Source: a virus. From it: a DNA stretch of 24,124 nt. The notes beneath the pieces are model-generated. The model worked only from the letters and a program-made list of their open reading frames with translations. It searched no databases and had not been told where the DNA came from. Each line of letters begins with the position of its first letter. Within the stretch, counting starts at the first letter, position 1. Shown here in pieces: positions 1 to 7,428 of the stretch. Both the position numbers and the translations under genes were made by a program. Location: the IMG/VR virus record IMGVR_UViG_3300003321_000505, positions 1-24,124 of that record; one strand, written 5' to 3'.

Positions 1-29
1 GGTCCTCGCTCGTCTGAGCGGCCTGGACC
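1..29 (-). terminator. Candidate hairpin after the last left-arm gene
   Basis: A two-tier inverted repeat: GGTCC (1-5) pairs with GGACC (25-29), and CGCTC (7-11) pairs with GAGCG (16-20) around the 4-nt loop GTCT. It lies just downstream of the minus-strand HNH-AP2 gene, where a terminator for the left-arm operon would be expected. The U-tract that would confirm an intrinsic terminator on this strand would fall outside the window, so it cannot be judged. Confidence 0.35.
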
Positions 30-45
30 CCTCCGAAAGAATCTC

Positions 46-579
46 CTACAATGTACGGGATACGACCTCCTCTCCAACGGCATTAGGGCATGCGAATTCT
101 CCAAAGTGTAACCTCGCTGCCTCATCGTAGGCTTGGGCTGCGAGCTCGGGAGACTTATGAACGCCGAGCCAAAGTCTCTTTCCATTTACCGTGATGCTCG
201 CGCCATAATTTCCAGTGTGCGTTTTGACTAATCCCTGGAATCCGTGGGAATTTCTCCGCCTTCGGTTCTGGCAGTTTTGACGCTGAGTCGCCCATCGGAG
301 ATTGCCTCTTCGATTGTTTAACGGGTCACGATCTCGATGCTCGTGAATGTGTCCCGGTTTCTCGCCCATGATGGCTGTAGCCATAAGCTGGACGCCATGC
401 CGCCCGTTTTCGAGTTTCACAGTTCTACCAACGTGGGTTACCTTGCCGCGCTTCAAATAGACCTTCCATGCGTGTTTCGAGAGCGAATCAAGGTCCTCGG
501 GATCGCATTCAGCCCAAAATCCCTGAGTAAGAGGGATGCGTCCGTCTACTGGTTGGCGTCTCGCCTCGCGCTTATTCAT
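46..579 (-). CDS. HNH-AP2 homing endonuclease
   Basis: A 177-aa free-standing homing endonuclease of the HNH plus AP2 type, which cuts DNA at a recognition site and promotes its own spread by recombination. The N-terminal 'IPLTQGFWAECDPEDL' (res 15-30) is the usual lead-in of this family. The HNH core is at about res 78-106 (HEHRDRDPLNNRRGNLR). An AP2-like DNA-binding domain covers about res 112-167, with the typical GxxxSPELAAQAYDEAA and FGEFACPN ends. The His of the upstream 'MHR' element seen in the relative at 18514-18996 is replaced (LMATAIM), so activity is not certain. Its ATG overlaps the stop of the upstream structural gene by 8 nt and follows a weak GGAA ribosome site. It is the last gene of the left arm and a clear relative of 18514-18996. 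Confidence 0.85.
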   Translation of the reverse strand: MNKREARRQPVDGRIPLTQGFWAECDPEDLDSLSKHAWKVYLKRGKVTHVGRTVKLENGRHGVQLMATAIMGEKPGHIHEHRDRDPLNNRRGNLRWATQRQNCQNRRRRNSHGFQGLVKTHTGNYGASITVNGKRLWLGVHKSPELAAQAYDEAARLHFGEFACPNAVGEEVVSRTL

Positions 580-1924
580 ACGTTCCAGGGGCTATAAAAT
601 GAGGCGAGTTGGGGTTGGAATACCTGTCCGCCATTTCATTGGCGTACTGTTTCCACTGCTCCGGCACGTCATTCCAGTTGGACATATTCAGGAATGGCGA
701 CTGTGTGGTCTGCATGCCATTGCCGCCGAAACGGCTCCGGTTCATACCTCCGCCTCCGCCGCCTCCGCCCGATCCCCCGCCGCCGAACATATCCCCGCCG
801 ATCATCGCGGGCTGAGCCCACTGGGTAGCGAGGTCAGCGTCGACTCGAGCGCCGAGTTGCTGCGCCGATCCGGCAAGTCCCCCATCCGCGTAGCGGTTCA
901 TGCTGACCATTCCTCCTCGGCGATATCCCTGACCGACGGCAGGCACGCCAGCGTTATCGGTTCGGCCCCCCTCTTTCATGTTTTTCAGGTGGACTTTGAG
1001 CGCGTCCTGATGCTTACCGATGTGGTGCATGTGGTAAGTGTGACGCAGCTTTTCGAGCAGTGGCAAAACGCCAGGGATGTGCACAACGTCGGCAGGCATC
1101 ACAAATTCCCCCGTCGATAGACGCGCTGGAATTGAGTCGGACGTCCCCGTCCCGGGCCCGCGAATTAGGCCGCCGTGCTTTTTGCCCATGCCAGGGTTGC
1201 CCATTGATCCGTAGATGGCCGCGGCGTTCAGAATTCCCTGGTCGAGCGAGTCCGCGACGTCCGCCCACATATTGGGGGACTTCTGCAAACCGTAAAACGT
1301 GTTGGCCTCGTCGGCATTCGCCAGCCCGCCGAGCACTCGGTTCTGTTGCTCCATGAGCGATCCCTGAGCCTGAGCCGGCACGAGCGCCCTTTGCGCCTGA
1401 GCGTTGGTCAGAGCTTCACGCTGACCGGCCAGTGAGAGCTGGTTGCCCGTCACGTAACCCAAGTCCGCGCGTGCCTGGTTGGCATTGTCGAGCGCAGCCT
1501 GAACCCGGATCGGCGTGGTCGCGGCCATCGCCTGCCGCGTGTTGTAGCTGCTGAGGCCTCCGGAACCAGTCAGCCGAGAAGAGTCTTGAGCTCTGAGCGC
1601 CTGCTGGACTGCAACGTCCGCCGCGGCGTTGGTCGCCTGCTGCCGCTGCTGGCGCAGTTGCGCGAGCTGGTTGGACATCGCGCCGTTGTAGAACTGGCCG
1701 ATTGCACCGACCTCTTGATTCGTCTGAGTGCGGGTTGTGGGAGTTGCAGCATTCCAGTTGCTAGTGAAGGTCCCGAGGGAGTTGTTAATGTTCGCCTGAT
1801 AGCTCGGGAGCTGCCCGATGGCCGAATTGATGGATCCGCCCAGGGCTTGATTCTTGACCGAGCTAACGGTCGAATACTGCCCCGGTCCTGACGTTGCTCT
1901 GAGTATTCCGCCAATTGCGCCCAT
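572..1924 (-). CDS. Internal virion / DNA-ejection-like structural protein
   Basis: A 450-aa probable virion protein. The first half is Gln/Ala-rich and predicted helical, with many NQ and LRQQRQQ stretches, like internal or ejection proteins. In the middle is the motif GGLIRGPGTGTSDSIPARLS followed by TGEFVMPADVV, which recurs in phage tape-measure and internal virion proteins. Near the C-terminus is a flexible Gly-rich run (GGGGSGGGGGGGG) coded around 750-780, then WNDVPEQWKQYANEM. I place the start at the ATG at 1924 because it lies just after the acetyltransferase stop (1935-1937) and follows AAAAGAG. A longer reading to 1996 would run into the upstream gene. Position after the tail-tube genes matches internal virion proteins in T7-like phages. 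The exact role is inferred. Confidence 0.6.
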   Translation of the reverse strand: MGAIGGILRATSGPGQYSTVSSVKNQALGGSINSAIGQLPSYQANINNSLGTFTSNWNAATPTTRTQTNQEVGAIGQFYNGAMSNQLAQLRQQRQQATNAAADVAVQQALRAQDSSRLTGSGGLSSYNTRQAMAATTPIRVQAALDNANQARADLGYVTGNQLSLAGQREALTNAQAQRALVPAQAQGSLMEQQNRVLGGLANADEANTFYGLQKSPNMWADVADSLDQGILNAAAIYGSMGNPGMGKKHGGLIRGPGTGTSDSIPARLSTGEFVMPADVVHIPGVLPLLEKLRHTYHMHHIGKHQDALKVHLKNMKEGGRTDNAGVPAVGQGYRRGGMVSMNRYADGGLAGSAQQLGARVDADLATQWAQPAMIGGDMFGGGGSGGGGGGGGMNRSRFGGNGMQTTQSPFLNMSNWNDVPEQWKQYANEMADRYSNPNSPHFIAPGTYE

Positions 1925-1934
1925 TGCGGCTCTT

Positions 1935-2375
1935 TTACGACTTTTCGCCCCTCTTGCAAGCCAAATCAAGTGGACCCATGTATTGGGCCTCGGCAAGCTT
2001 CAGCCCGCGGACCTCGTAGAACCGCTTGCCGACGTGCTTCGGCGCCACGGTTGCCACGTTGATATGAGTCGCTCCGGCCTCGCGGCAGCGGCAGACCAAC
2101 ACGTCGAAAATGGAAATCTCCCTCCGGTGTTCGATATACCAGAACACCACTTGAGCGACTATCGCCTCATGGTTGTATGGGAATGGACAAAGGAGCGCCC
2201 CGGCGCAGCTTTTCTGACCGACGAGGCAGACGCCTCGCGCGATGGTGTCCAGAACGGTCTGGAGACAAGAGGCGTGATCGTACCTGATTCCGTATGGGCT
2301 ATGGGAGGAGTAAAACCGCCGGAGCATTTGGGCGATGATGATGACGTCATCGCCATTTGCCGTCCGAATGCTCAT
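1935..2375 (-). CDS. GNAT-like acetyltransferase
   Basis: A 146-aa protein resembling the small GNAT-fold N-acetyltransferases often found among podovirus tail genes. The start is IRTANGDDVIIIAQMLRRF, the usual strand 1/helix 1 of GNATs. The later block, FWYIEHRREISIFDVLVCR followed by CREAGATHIN and GKRFYEVRGLKLAEAQYMG, matches the phage-type pattern (fWyv..e.R, eAGA, fYe..Gf, Y). The textbook R/QxxGxG/A acetyl-CoA loop is not visible, as is common in this phage subgroup. The ATG at 2375 overlaps the preceding stop as TGATG, so translation is coupled to the 119-aa fibre-like gene. The acceptor is unknown; modification of a virion protein or of the cell surface is possible but not shown. Confidence 0.6.
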   Translation of the reverse strand: MSIRTANGDDVIIIAQMLRRFYSSHSPYGIRYDHASCLQTVLDTIARGVCLVGQKSCAGALLCPFPYNHEAIVAQVVFWYIEHRREISIFDVLVCRCREAGATHINVATVAPKHVGKRFYEVRGLKLAEAQYMGPLDLACKRGEKS

Positions 2376-2734
2376 CAGTTTTGACCGCGGATCAGCCACT
2401 GCGTACCATTAGATTCGACCTCCACGAATTTATATCGCGCGGTGATGCTGAAGGTCCCCGCTCCGTCGATTGTCTCCGCCCCGTTGGCTGCTACGGTCGA
2501 TGTACCGACCGCAGTCAGCTTGATCAGGTATCGCTTGCCGATTGGCACATTGGCGACTGCCGGCAGGGTAACAGTCTTGCCTGTGGCTGTGACCTCTATG
2601 AATTCGTCGTGTACGTCCGCGATGTAGTCAACAGCCGTGCTGGTCAGAGGCAGAGCCAGGGAGCTTATGGTTGCGGTGCCAATTGTGGCCGTGCCTGGGA
2701 CTACGAGGTTGTCGCCAATGATTTGAGTGCTCAT
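2375..2734 (-). CDS. Small fibre-like structural protein
   Basis: A 119-aa beta-rich protein. It starts with IIGDNLVVPGTATIGTATIS, a short repeated GTATI pattern like the shaft of a phage fibre. It then has a compact domain built of EVTATGKTVTLPAVANVP, GKRYLIKLT, GAETIDGAGTFSI and VEVESNGTQWLIRG. This 'VTLP ... GkrylIKlt ... tIdGa ... v.sdGt.W.i' pattern occurs at the C-terminal end of many phage appendage proteins. Its ATG overlaps the stop of the 180-aa gene by 4 nt (ATGA), and its stop overlaps the next ATG. A tail appendage or spike-tip role is inferred from fold signature and position; no enzymatic motif is visible. Confidence 0.6.
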   Translation of the reverse strand: MSTQIIGDNLVVPGTATIGTATISSLALPLTSTAVDYIADVHDEFIEVTATGKTVTLPAVANVPIGKRYLIKLTAVGTSTVAANGAETIDGAGTFSITARYKFVEVESNGTQWLIRGQN

Positions 2735-3273
2735 AGGATTACGAGTGTACCGTCGACTTTCAAAACTCCCTCGATCGTGAGACCTCCGGCAATTACCCCG
2801 TTTCGGTTCGGCGGAACGTGAACCGTATCAGTCGCGGGGATAATGTTCCTGGCAAAGCCATCGTGATCGAACAGGCTCAGCCATCCCGTTTCGGTCATGT
2901 AGGGCTTGGTCGCGGTAGACGGGACGTCATCCGTCGTGAGCTCGACCTCGCCTTGCTTGCCATTGACCGACGTAACGCCCGTTACGCCTTGCGTCGTATC
3001 TGTTGCGCTCGGGCTCGTGGTCGGGGTCGAAGTGGAGGCGGCTGTTTTCCCCAGGGGCTGGTTGTTGGGTTGGGTGATGCGTTCATTGACGGACCGCTCC
3101 GCGTCCTGCCTCCATTGTTCCATCGCCTGATCGTGCGCCTGAAATATCTGATTGAGCGTACCGCCCTTAGCCATGGCATCGCTCAGCTTGGGCATTGGAC
3201 GTAAGCGGAAGTCCGCCGCGAAACTGGAGGGGGTCGCGGCTACGAGGGCCTCGAAATTGGGATTGGTAGCCAT
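2731..3273 (-). CDS. Putative tail fibre / appendage protein
   Basis: A 180-aa protein. The first ~70 residues are helical (KLSDAMAKGGTLNQIFQAHD, then QWRQDAERSVNERI) and could form a trimeric attachment stalk. A Thr/Ser/Pro linker follows (ASTSTPTTSPSATDTTQ). Next comes a short GVTSVNGKQGEVELTTDDV segment, which matches the 'v.sVNGktG.VtLt..dv' element common in tail-fibre shafts. The C-terminal IIPATDTVHVPPNRNGVIAG and GLTIEGVLKVDGTLVIL look like a small beta-strand cap. The ATG at 3273 overlaps the upstream stop as TGATG; a TTG six bases earlier is less likely. Its neighbour genes are the nozzle-like and 119-aa fibre-like proteins, which supports a tail appendage role. Confidence 0.6.
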   Translation of the reverse strand: MATNPNFEALVAATPSSFAADFRLRPMPKLSDAMAKGGTLNQIFQAHDQAMEQWRQDAERSVNERITQPNNQPLGKTAASTSTPTTSPSATDTTQGVTGVTSVNGKQGEVELTTDDVPSTATKPYMTETGWLSLFDHDGFARNIIPATDTVHVPPNRNGVIAGGLTIEGVLKVDGTLVIL

Positions 3274-5279
3274 CAGCAATTCTTGCTCCGGGCGCTCGCT
3301 TTAATGCCCACATTGAGCTTGGAGAATAGGGCGTCCCCTCCGACTCCGGTGATCGAAAGCTCGATATAGAGAAATCGTCCCTCGCGCCAGAGCTGCCACA
3401 ACGCCCGCCCGTCCGGAACTGTGCCGTCTGCTAGGTGCTGAGCTTGATCCTTGGCGGTGTTGTATTTGATGGGCTTGCCCGAGTGCTGGAAAAACACGAT
3501 CCCCTCTCCGGTGTTTGGGTCTGCCGGCTCGGAAGAGATCCCGACTCGGAGCACAACATCGAGCGGATCGTCCTGTGGCTGAGGAACGAATTTGAGCTCG
3601 ATCTTTTCCATGCAGACCTGTGAGTCCTCCGCGAATGCCGGCGCAAACCGGATTATCGAGGTGATCGGCTGCAGGAGGTAACTCCCGATTGCCGCGGTGT
3701 AACCATTCGAGTCCGTGGTCCCGGTCGCGGAAAAATTTTGACACTGTTCCCGGTAGAACACCTCCCCGAGCTCTTTGATGCACCAGTCGACCGAAGAGGC
3801 CGCGATTAGCTTGGGCGGGACTTTGCACGTCCTGCATATCTCATCCAGGCGCTCGCTCCCGAGCAAAGCGCAAAGGCTGTGAACCGACGAATTGGGCTGA
3901 GTGTAGTCCTCGACGTGAGATCCCGTTGTGTACTCGAGGGGGACATTGGTGTAAATGTGGTCGGGTGTAAAAGGCGCTGATCCGGATGGAAGCACGCGCG
4001 GAAGCTCCTGGGTGCCGTACGGGAAACCGGCGGAGGCCAGGCCAGCAAGGCTACAAATCTCATTCTCGACGATAAAGTCCCTGATCGTCGGGACGTCCAT
4101 CGGGGAAAACTGTTCGAACACTAAAAAGCCGTCGTCGACCACGTCCGCAACCTCATACTTCTTATTGATTCGAAGCGTATAGTCAGGGCAATGGTTGGTC
4201 GCCTGGTCAGTGGCAACAGAGTAAAGGACCTCGTCCCCGTAAGCGGTCGCGACGTGAGCGTCACAAGCGTTTGAGTCGATCCTCTGCATGAGGACCGCAC
4301 TCGCGCGGTGCAACCATTCAGGTCGATCTGGTGCAACGTAGTACTGACCAAAGAAGTAAATGCCGTCATGTCCGACGTAGCTATGGAGATCATTGATCGG
4401 GCAAAGGGTATTTGGATAGGCCAGGACCCCCTTGAGCTCGTTCTTTTCCCCATCGTAGACCCGCCGAAAATCGAAAGATTGGTCCCCTCCGACCGCTATC
4501 ATCTCCCAAACTCCATGAGTCGTATAAATGAACATGGAGTTGCCGACGGGGGCGGCCGCTAAAATCTGCTCGTAAGTGAAGAGGTCCTTAAATCCGGTGA
4601 TCGATTGGAGGTTGGCAGGATCAAACCCGAGCGGGTTGTTGTAATCCGACCAAACGATCCGGTACGGGACGTTCTCCTGCTCCATGGTCACGTTGGCCAG
4701 GAACACCACATTTTTCCACGAGAAGATCACCTTCGCTCGGGAGAGCTCAATCGTGTCGAGATCGTCGATGGTGTAGAGGAACTTTCCGGTGTCTGGATCC
4801 GCCGCCTGCTCGAGCCGGAGGTATTGGACCTTATCGAAATTGTTGGTCAGCACGATATAGTCCCCCACCTGGGCGGCGTGAAACCGCGGGGCTGTGGCAT
4901 CCTGAGAAAAGGTCCCGCCGAATCCGGACCCGAGGATCCGATACCCGCCGGAATGGACGTCGAGCTGAGCAACGGTCTGCTGTGTCGCGGCCAGGAGCGA
5001 GCGCACTCCATTGGTGCTGATCGCCTGGAATAGCATTGTCACCGGCTGGCGTCCGGAGGCGCTCGAGAGCGCAATTAACTGATCGTGAAAATCTGAATTA
5101 TTGTAGTTGGCCACGCTGAGCAGCTTTTGATAGCCGCTCCCGCGCCGGAGGACCCCCGCCCCAACGGTCTGAAGGTTTTGGCGCATGCGCACGCCTCCGG
5201 AGTCCAGCAAGTCCGGAATGGAACGGAGATCCAGCGTGCCGGTTAGAGGACTAATCGGTTTGATCGGTGCCTGTGGCAT
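3273..5279 (-). CDS. Tail tube nozzle-like protein (T7 gp12-type position)
   Basis: A 668-aa large beta-rich protein. The N-terminus has GGVRMRQNLQTVGAGVLRRG, resembling the 'qsRnv.....G..rRpG' opening of podovirus tail tubular B/nozzle and phage-stabilisation proteins. Mid-protein elements such as YIVLTNNFDKVQYLR, SWKNVVFLANV, RIVWSDYNNPLGFDP and NSMFIYTTHGVWEM repeat the pattern of a beta-propeller that lines the tail channel. VGHDGIYFF followed by the R-x-x-W-L-H segment fits the later blades. In length it is close to T7 gp12-like proteins (about 700-800 aa). The ATG at 5279 overlaps the collar-gene stop as TAATG. It is rich in Cys in the C-terminal half (for example LDEICRTCKVPPK), which is unusual. 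Family assignment rests on pattern and position. Confidence 0.65.
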   Translation of the reverse strand: MPQAPIKPISPLTGTLDLRSIPDLLDSGGVRMRQNLQTVGAGVLRRGSGYQKLLSVANYNNSDFHDQLIALSSASGRQPVTMLFQAISTNGVRSLLAATQQTVAQLDVHSGGYRILGSGFGGTFSQDATAPRFHAAQVGDYIVLTNNFDKVQYLRLEQAADPDTGKFLYTIDDLDTIELSRAKVIFSWKNVVFLANVTMEQENVPYRIVWSDYNNPLGFDPANLQSITGFKDLFTYEQILAAAPVGNSMFIYTTHGVWEMIAVGGDQSFDFRRVYDGEKNELKGVLAYPNTLCPINDLHSYVGHDGIYFFGQYYVAPDRPEWLHRASAVLMQRIDSNACDAHVATAYGDEVLYSVATDQATNHCPDYTLRINKKYEVADVVDDGFLVFEQFSPMDVPTIRDFIVENEICSLAGLASAGFPYGTQELPRVLPSGSAPFTPDHIYTNVPLEYTTGSHVEDYTQPNSSVHSLCALLGSERLDEICRTCKVPPKLIAASSVDWCIKELGEVFYREQCQNFSATGTTDSNGYTAAIGSYLLQPITSIIRFAPAFAEDSQVCMEKIELKFVPQPQDDPLDVVLRVGISSEPADPNTGEGIVFFQHSGKPIKYNTAKDQAQHLADGTVPDGRALWQLWREGRFLYIELSITGVGGDALFSKLNVGIKASARSKNC

Positions 5280-5938
5280 TAGCAAATAATGTAAACGTAA
5301 ACCCCAAGCGCGGGCGGGATGATGTCGAAAGGATCAGCATCATCCTTGAGTTTCACGTTGGTTGGTCCCTGAGTCCCGAGGCTCCCCGCATCACCGAATG
5401 TGGTCCCGTTTATCTCGAGCGTCTCAATCGATACCCTGACCCCTGTCTGCGCATCCCCATCGTCCTCAGTAATGGTGACGTCCAGTGAACCCTGGTTTGT
5501 CGGGCCTAGCGTTACCTGGTCGGCCCCCAAAGCTGTTCCGACCGACACCGTGCCGGCATTGTCGAACGTGCCGATCCCGACCGGGAATTTTGCGCGAAAA
5601 TCCGGCAGCTTGAAATTGCCGGCGCTCGCGGTCCCATACGTCGCCCCGATGGCCGCATAGAGGTCCGGATAGGTTGCCTGTGCCACTTGTCGCCCGTCGC
5701 AAAGGAGTCGCGTGCCGTCCTCGGTTTGGGTACACCCCGAGAAGATGAAGTCCCCCGGCCGCGCGACTTGGTTCACAAAAGCCTTTGTCGGGTTGCCGGA
5801 GCTATCGAACAAATAGTTCATCACCTTCCAAATCAGAACCGGCAATTTAAGAAGTGTGTTTACAAAATTCGAGCAAAGCGAGGAGCTTGGATCACTTATA
5901 CACGCTTTGAACTCCGCGGGAGTTACGGGGCTTGACAT
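5279..5938 (-). CDS. Phage tail collar domain protein
   Basis: A 219-aa protein with a tail-collar (microcystin-dependent-protein-like) domain at about res 61-122. Landmarks are GDFIFSGCTQTEDGTRLLCD, YPDLYAAIGATYG and GNFKLPDFRAKFPVGIG, which match the family's 'GWllCdGq...i....yp.Ly..iG..yG......F.lPdlrgr.p.G.g'. The C-terminus is beta-rich and ends with DIIPPALGVYVYIIC, close to the 'n..Pp...l.yiIk' end of collar fibres. The first 50 residues carry a hydrophobic stretch (FVNTLLKLPVLIWKVMNYLF). The start follows a clear AAAGGA ribosome site 4 nt upstream. The GIY-YIG gene overlaps its first 16 nt. It likely forms a short tail fibre or receptor-contacting piece. Confidence 0.8.
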   Translation of the reverse strand: MSSPVTPAEFKACISDPSSSLCSNFVNTLLKLPVLIWKVMNYLFDSSGNPTKAFVNQVARPGDFIFSGCTQTEDGTRLLCDGRQVAQATYPDLYAAIGATYGTASAGNFKLPDFRAKFPVGIGTFDNAGTVSVGTALGADQVTLGPTNQGSLDVTITEDDGDAQTGVRVSIETLEINGTTFGDAGSLGTQGPTNVKLKDDADPFDIIPPALGVYVYIIC

Positions 5939-6489
5939 GATTCCTTTCTCTTACCCCACGCTCGGACCATTGCCTCGACGTGAGATTGGCTTTTGGGTTT
6001 GCGGTTTGACTCTGAAATCTTACGCCTCGTCTCGGCGCTGACCGGTCTGCCCACGAGTCCCCTCCCTATATTGCGCCGGTGCTCCACGGTCAGTCTCTTG
6101 CCTGAGTGAGCTATCGAGATTTTGGATTTTGTCGCTTCGCTCAGCTTTTTCCCCTTTTTAGAGTTGGCTATTTTTTCTCGTGTACGCTCGGTGAGAGCTC
6201 CTCCGGAACCGACATTATAGCCATTTGGGACCAAGCTTCGTTCGCTGTTAATCCAAAATTCTTCTCTGGCGTTGACGTTAGATGGTGAAAGTCCCGACTC
6301 AAGGACGTCCACACGAAAATTTTCCCATCCGTACTTTCGGATAGCACGGCAAACGATCATGCTGCATCCGTTTTTTGCAGAGGATCGGTGTGTTATTATT
6401 CTGCGGTCCACTGTGCAGATGGTCTGCCCTACGTATTTCCTGCCGTTAAGCAGGTTCGTGATCCGATAGATCGTGTAAAGGCTGGCCAT
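5923..6489 (-). CDS. GIY-YIG homing endonuclease with NUMOD3-like repeats
   Basis: A 188-aa free-standing GIY-YIG endonuclease. The catalytic module has YTIYRI (res 5-10) and KYVGQT (18-23) as the two halves of the signature, Arg29 and His34, KYGWENF (53-58), Glu76/Glu77 in NAREEFWI as the likely metal-binding acid, and NGYNVGSGG (89-97). After that come lysine-rich repeats of the NUMOD3 type (KIANSKKGKKLSE, KISIAHSGKRLT, RRNIGRGLVGRPVS, RRKISESNRKPKS) that contact the target DNA. It sits 3 nt after the LamG-like gene and overlaps the collar gene start by 16 nt. Its DNA is visibly more AT-rich than its neighbours, which fits recent acquisition. Confidence 0.9.
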   Translation of the reverse strand: MASLYTIYRITNLLNGRKYVGQTICTVDRRIITHRSSAKNGCSMIVCRAIRKYGWENFRVDVLESGLSPSNVNAREEFWINSERSLVPNGYNVGSGGALTERTREKIANSKKGKKLSEATKSKISIAHSGKRLTVEHRRNIGRGLVGRPVSAETRRKISESNRKPKSQSHVEAMVRAWGKRKESCQAP

Positions 6490-6492
6490 CGG

Positions 6493-7428
6493 TTAAAATG
6501 CGATTCCCCACAAGTTCGCGAGATATCTCCGAACCTGGGCCCGCTCATCGTTAGTTAGCCGTCTGCTCCAAAGGTAAAGGCCCGCGATATTGCAATGGGT
6601 GTAATTGAACGATCCGCCAAGCCCGTAATTGATTGCCCCGCCGAGGGTGTAAGTGGTCTCGAGCGTGCCCCTGGATCGAAACGTGTATTGCCCCATCCCG
6701 AACGAGGCAAAATTATTCGAATTCATCCAGGCCTTGAATGAGCTCCCGTCCGCCGCTGCCGCCAGGTTGTAAGCGGCAAATCCGGCTGATGGGTCAATAG
6801 GGCTGACTCCCAAGTCAAGATTGCCAGTCATCAGAGTTTGGTCGGTTCCGTTGGCAAAGGGCTCCATCCAATGGCCCGTTGTGCCGACGCCGGCAAAGAT
6901 GGATCCGACTGGCTGGTTGGGTGAGTTGCTGACCCAAATAAAAAACGGGCTGAAAATGAAAATGTTGGCTGTGCGTTGATAGCTGAAAACCGAGCCCTGA
7001 CCCGCGGGCGGTGGATTGGCGTCCAGCTTGTAGATTACGATGATCTCCAGGCCGGTCAGCCCAGAGGGAGGAATGAAGAGGCCCGCGGAACTTACCAAAA
7101 CCTGGTTGCCTCCGAACCGCACCGTCGCATGCCCGTTGAGCTTTCGGGTCTGGTCGACCGTCGGGGAGATGTCCGATCCACTGATGCCGCCAGCATTCCC
7201 GACTCCGTGCGTCATGTGATGCAGCAGACCCGTCTTGTCGGTCCACTGGTGGATATCGGTCCCGTCGCCGCTGCCGTCAAAATCGGAGCTCTCGAGCCAT
7301 TGGATGAGGTCCTCAGTAACAAGGCTGTCGGCGTCATTGTCCCCGCTGAGCTCAGCCCTGGAGATAACGGAGGACGCCCGTACGATCGGGAAAGTTATGG
7401 GCTCGGACTTCTCATCGACGATAATCAT
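6493..7428 (-). CDS. LamG / concanavalin A-like domain structural protein
   Basis: A 311-aa protein with a LamG-like jelly-roll. After a 40-aa leader comes LIQWLESSDFDGSGDGTDIHQW, matching the 'l..WLdasd....dGt.v..W.D.sG' entry of this fold, then LNGHATVRFGGNQVLVSS. The exit is NIAGLYLWSRRLTNDERAQV and RRYLANLWGI, the usual 'iaEl.iynraLs..er..v..YL..kwgi' end. Such domains bind sugars or proteins. Its ATG overlaps the stop of the adaptor fusion gene by 4 nt (ATGA). Because it lies in the tail block, a receptor-binding or decoration role is inferred. No glycosidase active site is apparent. Confidence 0.7.
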   Translation of the reverse strand: MIIVDEKSEPITFPIVRASSVISRAELSGDNDADSLVTEDLIQWLESSDFDGSGDGTDIHQWTDKTGLLHHMTHGVGNAGGISGSDISPTVDQTRKLNGHATVRFGGNQVLVSSAGLFIPPSGLTGLEIIVIYKLDANPPPAGQGSVFSYQRTANIFIFSPFFIWVSNSPNQPVGSIFAGVGTTGHWMEPFANGTDQTLMTGNLDLGVSPIDPSAGFAAYNLAAAADGSSFKAWMNSNNFASFGMGQYTFRSRGTLETTYTLGGAINYGLGGSFNYTHCNIAGLYLWSRRLTNDERAQVRRYLANLWGIAF

